In this document: positions 47,779 to 56,205 of the stretch, piece after piece | How the letters are laid out: each line of letters begins with the position of its first letter | Numbering within the stretch: the first letter of the stretch is position 1 | Assembly: GCA_024743275.1 (NCBI GenBank) | Contig: JANSWW010000005.1 | Span: 1-64,000, forward strand | DNA: 64,000 nucleotides | Source of the DNA: Alphaproteobacteria bacterium | Lineage (GTDB): Bacteria > Pseudomonadota > Alphaproteobacteria > JANSWW01 | Reading direction: 5' to 3' | Program-made: the position numbers and the translations under genes | The notes under the pieces: model-generated | What the model was told of the DNA's origin: nothing | What the model saw: the letters and a program-made list of their open reading frames with translations, nothing else | The model's database searches: none

Positions 47779-48935
47779 TGCACCGCCCCGAAGATCAGGG
47801 TCTCCGCCGCCGCCACGATGCGGCCGAGGAAGCCGAGCTTCTCAATGGACCGCTGCGCATAGAGCGGGATTTCGATCGGGTCGAGATCCTGCGCCGTGAC
47901 GGTCAGAGTCGCGACCTGCGCGCCCTCCGCGATGGGTGCCGGCAACGGCCCCTCATAGCGAACCACGGCGGACATGTCGGCGCTCTTTCCGCGCGGTAGG
48001 GTCAGGCGCACATCCTCGCGGGTCACCAACGGAACCGTGTCCTCAACGCCGAGCCAGACCCCGGCCTCCTCCACCGTCTCCCCGGCCTTGAACAGGGTGC
48101 GGTTCTCGAAATTGCGAAAGCCCCATTCCAACAGCTTTTCGGCTTCGGTGCCGCGCGCCTTGACGCTGTCGAGCCCATTCACAACCGCGATCAGGCGATG
48201 ATCGCCCCGAATGGCGGAGGCGGCGAGACCATAGCCCGAAGCCTCCGTATGGCCGGTCTTGATCCCGTCCGCGCCGAGACCCGGACGGTACAGCAGCGGA
48301 TTCCGATTGCCCTGCTTGATCCCGTTCCAGGTGAACTCCTTCTCCTTGTAGAAGTGATAATATTGCGGGAAGTCGGCGACGAGACGCTGGGCGAGCACGG
48401 CGAGATCGTAGGCGGTCACATAATGATCCGGGTCGGGCCAGCCCGTCGCGTTCCGGAACTGACTATCGGTCATCCCGATGTCCCGGGCGGTCTGGGTCAT
48501 CAGGTCGGCGAAGGCATCCTCGGTCCCGGCAAGCGCTTCGGCCAGCGCGATGGAGGCGTCGTTCCCCGACTGGATGATGATGCCTCTGAGAATGTCTTCG
48601 ACGCGGATCCGGTCGCCCACCTCGATGAACATCTTGGATCCGCCCTTCCGCCAGGCCTTTTCGCTGACCGGGATCTCGTCATCCATGGACAGGCGTCCCT
48701 CGACCAGCTTCTGGAAGGCGATGTAGACCGTCATGATCTTGCTCATGGAGGCCGGATACATCCGCGTCCGGGCGTCTTTCTCCATCAGGACGGTGCCCGT
48801 TTCGAAATCCAACAAAATGGCTTGTTTCGCCTTGGTTTCGAGGGCATGGGCCGGGCCGGAAAACGGCAGGGCCAAAGAAAAGGTCAGAACCGAAGCCGCC
48901 AAGCCGCGGCGGAGAAAGGAACGGATGTCGGGCAT
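47775..48935 (-). CDS. D-alanyl-D-alanine carboxypeptidase (PBP5/6-like)
   Basis: Low-molecular-weight PBP of 386 residues. Signal peptide (RGLAASVLTFSLALPFSGPAHA), then catalytic SxxK as S63-M-S-K66, SGN in IIIQSGNDAS near 122, and KTG in DGIKTGHTEASG near 223. C-terminal beta domain and amphipathic tail. Trims peptidoglycan pentapeptides in the periplasm. ATG 48935 has GGA at better spacing than ATG 48944. Confidence 0.94.
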   Translation of the reverse strand: MPDIRSFLRRGLAASVLTFSLALPFSGPAHALETKAKQAILLDFETGTVLMEKDARTRMYPASMSKIMTVYIAFQKLVEGRLSMDDEIPVSEKAWRKGGSKMFIEVGDRIRVEDILRGIIIQSGNDASIALAEALAGTEDAFADLMTQTARDIGMTDSQFRNATGWPDPDHYVTAYDLAVLAQRLVADFPQYYHFYKEKEFTWNGIKQGNRNPLLYRPGLGADGIKTGHTEASGYGLAASAIRGDHRLIAVVNGLDSVKARGTEAEKLLEWGFRNFENRTLFKAGETVEEAGVWLGVEDTVPLVTREDVRLTLPRGKSADMSAVVRYEGPLPAPIAEGAQVATLTVTAQDLDPIEIPLYAQRSIEKLGFLGRIVAAAETLIFGAVQ

Positions 48936-49021
48936 GAGGGTCATCCTTGGAGGGGCATCCTGACGGGAGCGATAGTGCGTTGGGGCGGCACCCTGGGCGG
49001 CGAGTTTGGCGGAATTCGGGC

Positions 49022-50014
49022 CTATTCGACGACGATTCGCGCTCCGGAATAGCCCAATTCGATCACCTGGGCGAGAAGTGCGTCGGCTTCGGCCAGGGTC
49101 CGGGCCGGGCCGAGCCGAACCCGGTAGAACGTCTTCGCGTTGACCTCGGCCGGCGTGACCGACGCGTCACCCGCGGGACGGAGCAGTGACTTGAGCCGGA
49201 CCGCGTTCGCCGGGTCGACGAAAGAGCCCGCCTGGACATAGAGGGCGCCGGGCTGCGGCGCGGTCACGGAGACATCTGTGGACGGAGTTGCGATCACCGT
49301 GGGTGGTCGCGATTGATTGCGCGGCGTGTCGTCTATGGTCGCATCGGTGCGGACGGTGGGCTCCGCGGCCGCGATCTGCGTCGTGACTTGTGCCGTCACC
49401 GTGGGCCGTGGAGCGGCGGTGACCATCGGCCCGACATTCTTGGCCCCGGCGAGCCGCGCGATCTGCCGGCTCTCCGCCTCAAGGACCTCGACCCTCACTT
49501 GGGCGGTTCCCTGACGATGAAAGCCAAGCAGCTTGGACGCCTCCCGGCTGACATCGATGATCCGGCCATGGGCGAAGGGGCCACGGTCGTTCAACCGCAG
49601 CACCAGACTGCGCCCGTTCTCGAGATTGGTGACCCGGACATAGCTCGGCATCGGCAGGGTCCGGTGCGCCGCGGTCAGCGCATCCTGGTCGTAGACCTCG
49701 CCATTGGCGGTCAGTTTGCCGTGGAATCCAGGACCGTACCAACTCGCGATACCGGTCTCGTCATAGCCGTAGTCCACCGCCGGATAGTACCAAACGCCAT
49801 TGATCTTGTAGGGATTTCCAACTTTGTAGCGGCCGAGTTCCTGGTTGCTGCCGAAATGGCGGCTCGCCTCCTTGGCGCCATGGGCGATCAGGGTCGCCTC
49901 CGAACAGGCCGCAAGGCCCACCGCAACAATGCACACAGCCATTAGTCGCGCCGCCAACCGGCGCCCTAGCTGCGCTGCCTGTGCTCCTCCGAAAGCCGCC
50001 GGCAACTGCCGCAT
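49022..50014 (-). CDS. rlpA: RlpA-family septal lytic transglycosylase
   Basis: 330 residues: lipoprotein signal (VGLAAC, lipidated C37), double-psi beta-barrel domain (about 85-190) with GIASWYGPGFHGKLTANGE and LRLNDRGPFAHGRIIDVS including the catalytic-acid Asp, a Pro/Thr-rich linker and a C-terminal SPOR domain (about 250-330) for denuded septal glycan. It lies with other wall genes (carboxypeptidase, mltB). Confidence 0.93.
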   Translation of the reverse strand: MRQLPAAFGGAQAAQLGRRLAARLMAVCIVAVGLAACSEATLIAHGAKEASRHFGSNQELGRYKVGNPYKINGVWYYPAVDYGYDETGIASWYGPGFHGKLTANGEVYDQDALTAAHRTLPMPSYVRVTNLENGRSLVLRLNDRGPFAHGRIIDVSREASKLLGFHRQGTAQVRVEVLEAESRQIARLAGAKNVGPMVTAAPRPTVTAQVTTQIAAAEPTVRTDATIDDTPRNQSRPPTVIATPSTDVSVTAPQPGALYVQAGSFVDPANAVRLKSLLRPAGDASVTPAEVNAKTFYRVRLGPARTLAEADALLAQVIELGYSGARIVVE

Positions 50015-50053
50015 TTTGGGTCTCCTAAAGGCCCTGCCACAATATAAGCGATG

Positions 50054-51049
50054 TTAGCGTTCCCAGAGCGCATCGGCAAGCGTTCCGACCGCGGTCGCGA
50101 AATAGGTCGAGCGGTTCCATTTCAGCGTCGTCCGGAAGTTCTCATAGACGATGTAGGCCTGGGTGCCCGGGCCGTCCGGCTGAATAACGGAGGCCTCGAT
50201 CTCGCGGACCGGCAGGTCCCGGCCATCCTGGCGCCGCACCCCCTGCCCCTGCCAGAAGCTCAGCGGACGTTTCACCTTGAGGCCGATGAGATCGCGGGAG
50301 AACCCGTCGGGCAGTGCGGCCTTCCGTCCCCAGGTAATGTCGTCCCGCCAGCCGGAGCGCTTGAGATAATTGGCCATGGAGGCGAACACGTCCGCCTGGT
50401 TGGTCCAGATATCCTTGCGGCCGTCCCCGTCCCCGTCGACCGCGAGCCGAAGGAAGCTCGATGGCATGAACTGGCTCTGGCCCATGGCCCCGGCCCAGGA
50501 GCCGAGCATCTTGTCGGCTTCGATATGGCCTTCGTCCAGGATCCGCAGCGCATTGAGCAGTTCCTTCCGGAAGAAGTCGGACCGCCGTCCGTCATGGGCC
50601 AGGGTCGCGAGCGACTGGACCACCGGATAGCCGCCGGTGATGCGGCCATAGCTGGTTTCGATCCCCCAGAGGGAAACGATGAAGCGCGGTTGGACGCCAT
50701 ATTCCTCGGCCACCGCCTCTAGGGCGGCGCGATGTTCCGCGAGCCGGGCACGGCCGGTACGGATCCGGGCGTCGCTGATCACCCGGTCGAGATATTGCGC
50801 CAGGGTCAGGCGTCCCTCGGGCTGGCTGCGGTCAAGCTCGATCACGCGGGCGATCGGCTCGAAATCGGTCAGGGCGGCCCGGATCACCTCCTCCGAGATG
50901 CCAGCCGCGCGAGCCTCCTCCCGGACCCCGTCGAGCCATTGCGGAAAGGGCTCCGCCGCCCGGGCCGGGTCACTGGGCCACAGCCCCGCCAACCCCCCGG
51001 CAAATGCCATCACGAAAGCCGGTACGATAAGCCCACGCCGCAACGCCAT
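50054..51049 (-). CDS. mltB: MltB-family lytic murein transglycosylase
   Basis: 331 residues, signal peptide (first about 31), then the SLT fold with catalytic E131 in SLWGIETSYGRITGG, and DFFRKELLNAL, GSWAGAMGQSQFMPSSF typical of MltB. It cleaves glycan with 1,6-anhydro-MurNAc formation. No lipobox, so soluble periplasmic. ATG 51049 is preceded by GGGAGAG. Confidence 0.93.
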   Translation of the reverse strand: MALRRGLIVPAFVMAFAGGLAGLWPSDPARAAEPFPQWLDGVREEARAAGISEEVIRAALTDFEPIARVIELDRSQPEGRLTLAQYLDRVISDARIRTGRARLAEHRAALEAVAEEYGVQPRFIVSLWGIETSYGRITGGYPVVQSLATLAHDGRRSDFFRKELLNALRILDEGHIEADKMLGSWAGAMGQSQFMPSSFLRLAVDGDGDGRKDIWTNQADVFASMANYLKRSGWRDDITWGRKAALPDGFSRDLIGLKVKRPLSFWQGQGVRRQDGRDLPVREIEASVIQPDGPGTQAYIVYENFRTTLKWNRSTYFATAVGTLADALWER

Positions 51050-51137
51050 AATTCTCTCCCTGCGCCAAATCCCTGTTTTGCGACACTATATAGTGTGCCA
51101 TGTCGGCATCACGACCCCAAATCGCCCCTTTTCACGC

Positions 51138-51908
51138 CTAAAAGAGTCGGGCGGCCAACATGCCGATCCTCTCACGCAGCGCGATGGAGAATTGCTCGAC
51201 GCCGCGCCCGAGCCCCGGGAACCATTCCAGGGCCAATTTGCTACGCCAATCGCAGGGATAGGGGGTGATGGGAACGCCCGCCTGCTCGAAATAGCGGACG
51301 GCGCGCGGCATGTGGAAGGCCGACGTGATCAGCAGGAACGGGCGCCCGTCCCTGGCCAGTTCCCCCGCGTCGATCATCCGCCGGATCGCGGCGGCGTTCT
51401 CCCGGGTGTTGCGGGCCCGGTCGTCGACCACGATCCTCGCCTCGTCAATGCCCAACCGATGGACGATATCGAACAGCACCGTGGTCTCAGGCGGCACCGA
51501 CCGGTCGAGCTGGCCCACCCCGCCGGAGAACAGCAACGGCGCGTCGGGATAGCGCCGGGCGAGTTCCGCGAACGCGACATATCGCTCGCCGGCCCCGGTC
51601 AGGCTCGGTGCCTGTCTTTCCTGGGACACGGTGGTCTGTTCCGATCCGCCAAGGAGGATGACACCGCTCACCGCCTCCGGCATTGGGGCGGGACGGCTGT
51701 ATTGCGCCTCCAGATCGCGCAGCATCCAGGGGCCGAGCGGGGTCAGGGCGACGACCAGGACAAGAACCGCGACCAGGGAGAGCACCGCGAGGCCCGCCGA
51801 CTGACGGCCGATGAGAACGCACAGCAGCCCCAGAAGCGAGAGCCACACCAGCACGCTGGTCGGCGCAAAAACGGCCCAGAAGACTTTTGAGGCGAAGAAC
51901 AGGTTCAT
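51138..51908 (-). CDS. YdcF/ElyC-family membrane protein
   Basis: 256 residues with two N-terminal membrane helices (about 5-30, 36-58) and a DUF218 domain: AVSGVILLGGSE, DAPLLFSGGVG, ARNTRENAAAI and FLLITSAFHMPRAV. E. coli ElyC works in envelope biogenesis at low temperature and others have SAM-binding ability; role here unknown. It fits next to peptidoglycan genes. Confidence 0.88.
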   Translation of the reverse strand: MNLFFASKVFWAVFAPTSVLVWLSLLGLLCVLIGRQSAGLAVLSLVAVLVLVVALTPLGPWMLRDLEAQYSRPAPMPEAVSGVILLGGSEQTTVSQERQAPSLTGAGERYVAFAELARRYPDAPLLFSGGVGQLDRSVPPETTVLFDIVHRLGIDEARIVVDDRARNTRENAAAIRRMIDAGELARDGRPFLLITSAFHMPRAVRYFEQAGVPITPYPCDWRSKLALEWFPGLGRGVEQFSIALRERIGMLAARLF

Positions 51909-52058
51909 GAACGGCTGTGCCCGGTCGCGTGATTGGAAGCGGTGTGAAGAAGCGTTGGGTCATGGGGTGACGCGCCTTGCTGATCACATCGGCCCGTGAT
52001 GCGCAAGTCTTCTCCCTCCTCCCGTCCGAGGCCCTTTACCGGTCTCCCCTCACCGGGC

Positions 52059-52087
52059 TTGACGGGTCGAGGGGCGCCGCGTCATTG
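52059..52087 (+). promoter_or_regulatory. promoter of tRNA-Ser
   Basis: TTGACG (52059-52064), 17-base spacer, TCATTG (52082-52087), about 20 bases before the tRNA 5' end. Spacing and place are right; the -10 is weak. Confidence 0.45.
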
Positions 52088-52106
52088 TCCCGCCCGTCGC
52101 GGACAT

Positions 52107-52196
52107 GGATGGGTGGCTGAGCGGTTGAAAGCACCGGTCTTGAAAACCGGCAAAGGGGCAACTCTTTCGTGGGTTCGAATCCCACCCCATCCGCCA
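52107..52196 (+). tRNA. tRNA-Ser (anticodon TGA)
   Basis: Full cloverleaf of 90 bases with encoded CCA: acceptor GGATGGG / CCCATCC with G discriminator, D-arm GGCTGAGCGG, anticodon stem CCGGT / ACCGG with loop cTTGAaa (anticodon TGA), long variable arm typical of serine, and T-arm GTGGGTTCGAATCCCAC. It marks the start of an accessory segment and is immediately followed by a tandem repeat. Confidence 0.97.
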
Positions 52197-52198
52197 CC

Positions 52199-52347
52199 CC
52201 GTCTCGAAGCGCGATAGCGCGTGAGACCAAATCCAAACCGTCTCGAAGCGCGATAGCGCGTGAGACCAAATCCAAACCGTCTCGAAGCGCGATAGCGCGT
52301 GAGACCAAATCCAAACCGTCTCGAAGCGCGATAGCGCGTGAGACCAA
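52199..52347. repeat. 39-bp tandem hairpin repeats, four copies
   Basis: Units start at 52199, 52238, 52277 and 52316; the first three are identical 39-mers and the fourth is identical for 32 bases. Each holds gtctc...gagac arms around gcgcgatagcgc, so every unit can form its own hairpin with GATA loop. The array begins two bases after the tRNA CCA. There are no spacers of unique sequence, so it is not a CRISPR array. It could terminate tRNA transcription or be an integration or REP-like footprint. Confidence 0.9.
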
Positions 52348-52398
52348 GAGTCTGGCCAGACCCCACTCCCATGACGCATAGCATCGCGTCGGCCTAAG

Positions 52399-53295
52399 TC
52401 ATGCCTCTGGAAAAGGGTCCGGGGCAAACTCACTCTCGAGCCAGGCCCGGATGGCCTCGATCGCCTTGGTGGGTGCGGCGCTTTTCGGGCGCACGAACCA
52501 ATAGGCGTGACTAGCGTCCAGCGAAACGCGGACGGGGATGACAAGCCGCCCGGCGGCGATGTCGTCGGCCACGAGACGCGACCGCCCGAGGGCGACGCCA
52601 TGATGATCCAGCGCGGCCTGAAGAATAGCCGTGTCATCGCCGAGTCGTGGTCCGGTCGGAGGTGGATCTTCGCACCCCGCCGCCGCGAACCACGAGGCCC
52701 AGTCCTCTGGAATGTCACCATAGAGCAGCGTTGCGCGATTGAGATCCTTCGGCGCCGTCAAACCCAGCCTTTGTGCATAGCTGGGTGAGCAGACCGGCAG
52801 AACGGTTTCCGTTCCGAGTTTGACGGCCTCAAGTCCAAGGGATGGCCGAGGGCTGTATCGGATGGCGGCATCGACTCCCTCGCCTGCGAAATCCACCAGA
52901 TGGCGCGACGCCGTGATGCGCAGATCGATCCCGGGGTGGTCCGTCAAGAACCGGCCAAGCCGTGGCGCGAACCAGCGCGTTGCCACGGAGGGCAGCATCG
53001 ACAGCGTAACCACTTTTTCGGATCGTCTCGTATCCGTGACGGAGGTCCAGATGCGCGTGAGAGCCTCTCCAAGTTGTGCCCCGAGACGCTCGCCTGGTGG
53101 TGTCAGGGAGAGACGTGCCCCGTTGCGGACGAACAACGGGATGCCCAGGACGGCCTCAAGATCCGAGATCTGACGGGACACGCCGCTTTGCGTAATCCCC
53201 AACTCCTCCGCGGCCGCAGTGAAGCCCCCATGCCGCGCGGCCGCTTCGAAAATCTGGAGTGCGCGAAGGGTAGGTCTAGCATGATCTACAGTCAT
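52399..53295 (-). CDS. LysR-family transcriptional regulator (GcvA-like)
   Basis: 298 residues. Winged helix at the N-terminus (TLRALQIFEAAARHGGFTAA, then LGITQSGVSRQISDLEAVLG) and a periplasmic-binding-like effector domain (about 90-295). Divergent from the GntP-like permease, which it probably controls; the gap between the two starts is AT-rich. ATG 53295 gives the usual GcvA-type N-terminus; ATG 53316 would add seven residues. Confidence 0.88.
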   Translation of the reverse strand: MTVDHARPTLRALQIFEAAARHGGFTAAAEELGITQSGVSRQISDLEAVLGIPLFVRNGARLSLTPPGERLGAQLGEALTRIWTSVTDTRRSEKVVTLSMLPSVATRWFAPRLGRFLTDHPGIDLRITASRHLVDFAGEGVDAAIRYSPRPSLGLEAVKLGTETVLPVCSPSYAQRLGLTAPKDLNRATLLYGDIPEDWASWFAAAGCEDPPPTGPRLGDDTAILQAALDHHGVALGRSRLVADDIAAGRLVIPVRVSLDASHAYWFVRPKSAAPTKAIEAIRAWLESEFAPDPFPEA

Positions 53296-53378
53296 GATGA
53301 TTTCGATTTTTCTCATTTAAGAAAATGTTTAGCAGACCCTATCATGTGCCCAGATCAAATCATAATTACCTTCGAGCG

Positions 53379-54584
53379 ATGTCTGAAATTCTGCCATCCC
53401 TGCCCTCTTCCGCCGATAGGAGACGATACATTCCGGATTTGCCTTTGGTGGTTTGGATGGTCCTTCTCACGCTCGCACTCGGGTTTGGGTGCGGCTTTGG
53501 CGCATCGGCCCTGATCGGCGCCTTCAACTATGGGTTCGGCCGGGCGCTCGGCGAGTTCGCGCTGATCCTCCTGCCGTCCTTCACCCTCGCTGCGGCCCTG
53601 ACTCGCCGAAATGTTGCGTCCGACACCGCAGGCAGGACGTCTGCCCTCGTCTCACCGGTCGCGGGTGCGGGTATGATCTGTCCCGATACCGCCTATGCCG
53701 CATTGGCGCCCGCAGCGGGACGCTACAAGCTCGACATGACCTTCGGCGCATATGCGGGGTTCAAATTGCTCTATCCCGCCGGCCCATTGATCGTCGCGAC
53801 GGGCCTGGGGCTTTCGACCCAATCGGACGTTCAGCCGTCGGCGTTCCTGTTCTATGGAGCTTTATTGACCTTGCCGGTTTGGGGTGCCGGGATCGCCTGG
53901 GCGCGTTTCTGGACCTGTGAGGGCGCCAATGACCGTTCGGCCAAGCCGGGAGACGGCCGGCTGGTCGTCGCATTTGCCCCGTTTATCCTCATGGCGAGCC
54001 TGCTTACACTCGGTGGCGTCATCGGGTCCACCGGCATGGGTCCGATCGATTTCCTGCTCTTGCCGAAGGGCGCTCTGATCGCCGCCGCCATCTTAGCCCT
54101 GATTCAGACCCCGGCGGGGGAGCGGCGGGAATGTCTCGACAGCGCGGTGCGGCGGACGGGGTCCCTCCTCCTGGTCATCGGGGCCGCGAGCGCTTTCGGG
54201 GCAGTGCTGACAGGCTCCGTGCCCTTGGACCGTATGGTTCAGGGCGGCAACGGCGTGCTCACCCTGATCGGCCTCTTCGCGTTGAGCGCGGCGTTCAAAC
54301 TCGCGCAAGGCTCGTCCATGGCGACCTTCGCGTCGGTGGCACCCGTCGCGGCTCCCGTCTTGGCCATCAGTGGAACCGATCCGGTGGCAGCGGTCTTCGC
54401 CATCTGCCTCGGGTCCTTCGTCGCGATTCTCCCGAACGACAGCTATTATTGGCTGGTCCGGCGCGATGCGTTCGATCCGGAGAAAAACGAGGGCCGCGTC
54501 ATCTGGGTCTTGGCCGGGGGTGCAATGCTGCAGGCGCTTTTGGGTATGGTCTTGTTGCTGACATGGGGGGCGCTTTGGAAATAG
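53379..54584 (+). CDS. GntP-like permease
   Basis: About 401 residues with 11-12 predicted membrane helices. C-terminal motifs QGSSMATFASVAPVAAPVLA and ILPNDSYYWLVRRDAF resemble the conserved Gnt/DsdX permease ends (GSATVA..., NDSYFWLV); the N-terminal part has VSPVAGAGMICPDTAYAAL. Family members import gluconate or other sugar acids; the substrate here is unknown. ATG 53379 is favoured because ATG 53325 would start inside the shared promoter region with the LysR gene. Confidence 0.68.
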   Translation: MSEILPSLPSSADRRRYIPDLPLVVWMVLLTLALGFGCGFGASALIGAFNYGFGRALGEFALILLPSFTLAAALTRRNVASDTAGRTSALVSPVAGAGMICPDTAYAALAPAAGRYKLDMTFGAYAGFKLLYPAGPLIVATGLGLSTQSDVQPSAFLFYGALLTLPVWGAGIAWARFWTCEGANDRSAKPGDGRLVVAFAPFILMASLLTLGGVIGSTGMGPIDFLLLPKGALIAAAILALIQTPAGERRECLDSAVRRTGSLLLVIGAASAFGAVLTGSVPLDRMVQGGNGVLTLIGLFALSAAFKLAQGSSMATFASVAPVAAPVLAISGTDPVAAVFAICLGSFVAILPNDSYYWLVRRDAFDPEKNEGRVIWVLAGGAMLQALLGMVLLLTWGALWK

Positions 54585-55096
54585 GACGAGTTAGTCTGCG
54601 GGCACCAAGGCCGGAGGACGCGGACGCCATCGGTGCAATAGACGCACAGGGTCTCGCGACCGGACACGCGACCTTTAGAGACACGCCCCACAATTGGAGC
54701 AGCTTTCAGGCCGGATATCTGACCGGGCGGGGCTTGGCCTTGGTCGCGGAGGATGCCGCTGGCGTGGCGGCCTGGGCCGGCGTCAGCCCCACCTCCGCCC
54801 GTCCGGTCTATGCCGGTGTGGGTGAGGTTTCGATCTATGTCGCGGCGGAGCGCCATGGGACCGGCATCGGCCGAAAGCTTCTGGCCGGGCTGATCGCGGC
54901 ATCGGAACAAGCAGGCTATTGGACCCTGGTCGCCCAGATCTTTCCGGAAAACGAGGCGAGTCTGGCGCTTCACGCCGCGACCGATTTTCTTCCGGTCGGT
55001 ACCCGAAGAAGGCTCGGGCGGATGACCTATGGGCCGCTGGAGGGCCATTGGCGCGACGTGGTCATGCTGGAGCGGCGCAGTCCGGTGACAGGCTAG
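54563..55096 (+). CDS. GNAT acetyltransferase, phosphinothricin-acetyltransferase-like
   Basis: 177 residues. Acetyl-CoA motif ERHGTGIGRKLLAGLIAASE near 97-116, N-terminal RAPRPEDADAIGAID and substrate-region ENEASLALHAATDFLPVG match the PAT/MddA-type N-acetyltransferases that detoxify methionine sulfoximine-like amino acids. The start overlaps the permease end by 22 bases, a tight coupling that suggests a shared substrate route (import then acetylation). Confidence 0.8.
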   Translation: MGGALEIGRVSLRAPRPEDADAIGAIDAQGLATGHATFRDTPHNWSSFQAGYLTGRGLALVAEDAAGVAAWAGVSPTSARPVYAGVGEVSIYVAAERHGTGIGRKLLAGLIAASEQAGYWTLVAQIFPENEASLALHAATDFLPVGTRRRLGRMTYGPLEGHWRDVVMLERRSPVTG

Positions 55097-55106
55097 GGGC
55101 TTCGCC

Positions 55107-55436
55107 CTATGGGCTCGTCGAACTCGACAGGGTGTTGATGACGATCACGCCGCCGATGATCATGCCGATCCCGATCATGGCCGGAAGATCGAGCGTCTGA
55201 CGAAACAGGATGACGCTGAGAATGGAGACCAGGATAATCCCGACGCCGGCCCAGATCGCATAGGCGATCCCGAGCGGGATGACCCGAAGCGACAGCGAGA
55301 GAAAGAAAAGGGCGATGGCGAAACCCGTAACAGACATCATCGCGAAGGCCGGCTTGGTGAAGCCATCGGACTGCTTCAAAGCGGTGCTTCCCGCCACCTC
55401 GGCGACAATGGCCAGGGCCAGATAAACCCAGTGCAT
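55107..55436 (-). CDS. SMR-family multidrug efflux protein
   Basis: 109 residues, four membrane helices. The key Glu of the SMR family is E13 in LAIVAEVAGSTALKQSDGF, and AYAIWAGVGIILVSIL matches helix 3. Quaternary ammonium or guanidinium export is the family role. ATG 55436 with GGGAG 8-9 bases upstream is used; the TetR gene ends 5 bases before it, so regulator and pump form an operon. Convergent with the GNAT gene. Confidence 0.9.
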   Translation of the reverse strand: MHWVYLALAIVAEVAGSTALKQSDGFTKPAFAMMSVTGFAIALFFLSLSLRVIPLGIAYAIWAGVGIILVSILSVILFRQTLDLPAMIGIGMIIGGVIVINTLSSSTSP

Positions 55437-55441
55437 AGCCT

Positions 55442-56050
55442 TTACTCCCATGATCTCAAAAGCTGTTCGACCGCGGCCGACACGGAGTCGACCAGGGCAT
55501 CCATTCCAGCCTCCCCGGGCTCGGGGTGGACGATCTGAACCTGCAGCGCCGCCCCGTCGATCAGGGCGACGAGGACATGCGCCAGCCTCTCGCGCCGAGT
55601 CGGTGGTAGACGGGGGACCAAGAATCCGATCCACTGCGCCATGTGGGCGAACGCATGGTCGTATTCCTGGGCCTTGAGGCGGGCATAACGCGGCTCGCAA
55701 ACCGCCAGACCTTCCATGATCGCGTAGTAGCGTCCTCCCGGTCCCGCGTAGTAGCGCAGGAGCGAGCCGACGACCTCGCGGATACTCGTGCCCGGGGCGT
55801 TCGGGTCCAAGGCGACACTATCGAGGAGATCGATATAGGTCCGGGTTTCCTGCTTGATCACCGCTTCGACAAGATCGTCCTTGCTCGGGAAATAGTATTG
55901 CAGGTTGCCCAAGGAGATTTCGAGCCGTGACGCGATCTCACGGAGGGAGACGCCGGCATATCCGTCATCGAGCAGCATGCGGCGCGCCTCTGTAACAATG
56001 GCCTGTCGCCGCGCCTCCCCTTTTGGGCTCTTCGCCCGTTCTGCCGCCAT
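55442..56050 (-). CDS. TetR-family regulator
   Basis: 202 residues. Helix-turn-helix VSLREIASRLEISLGNLQYYFPSKDDL near 38-65 and an all-helical ligand domain. It lies upstream of the SMR pump in the same operon and probably represses both; candidate operator at 56091-56101. ATG 56050 has GGGAAG upstream. Confidence 0.88.
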   Translation of the reverse strand: MAAERAKSPKGEARRQAIVTEARRMLLDDGYAGVSLREIASRLEISLGNLQYYFPSKDDLVEAVIKQETRTYIDLLDSVALDPNAPGTSIREVVGSLLRYYAGPGGRYYAIMEGLAVCEPRYARLKAQEYDHAFAHMAQWIGFLVPRLPPTRRERLAHVLVALIDGAALQVQIVHPEPGEAGMDALVDSVSAAVEQLLRSWE

Positions 56051-56084
56051 CGGTTCTTCCCGTCGCCTAAATCTGCCCCGGGAC

Positions 56085-56114
56085 ATATTAGGTCAATGAC
56101 CCATTTTTAATCAA
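56085..56114 (-). promoter_or_regulatory. tetR-smr promoter with operator in the spacer
   Basis: On the minus strand -35 TTGATT (56109-56114) and -10 TAATAT (56085-56090) are separated by 18 bases. The spacer contains the perfect dyad ggtcattgacc (56091-56101), a fitting place for steric repression by the TetR protein encoded next. Confidence 0.55.
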
Positions 56115-56205
56115 TGGCTCAGGGACTTTGAGGCCAGAGAAACAGGTTCGCCTTTTAAGGTGATGTCCTCATCATGAACGCGGGAAATCGCGTGAGGCGC
56201 ACGCT

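Noticed and set aside
52036..52347. 103-residue minus-strand frame with a 13-residue repeat
   Set aside because: It is simply the translation of the 39-bp tandem repeat plus the antisense of tRNA-Ser; there is no ribosome site or unique coding sequence.
52199..52347. CRISPR array
   Set aside because: Repeats are directly adjacent with no unique spacers, and no cas genes are present.
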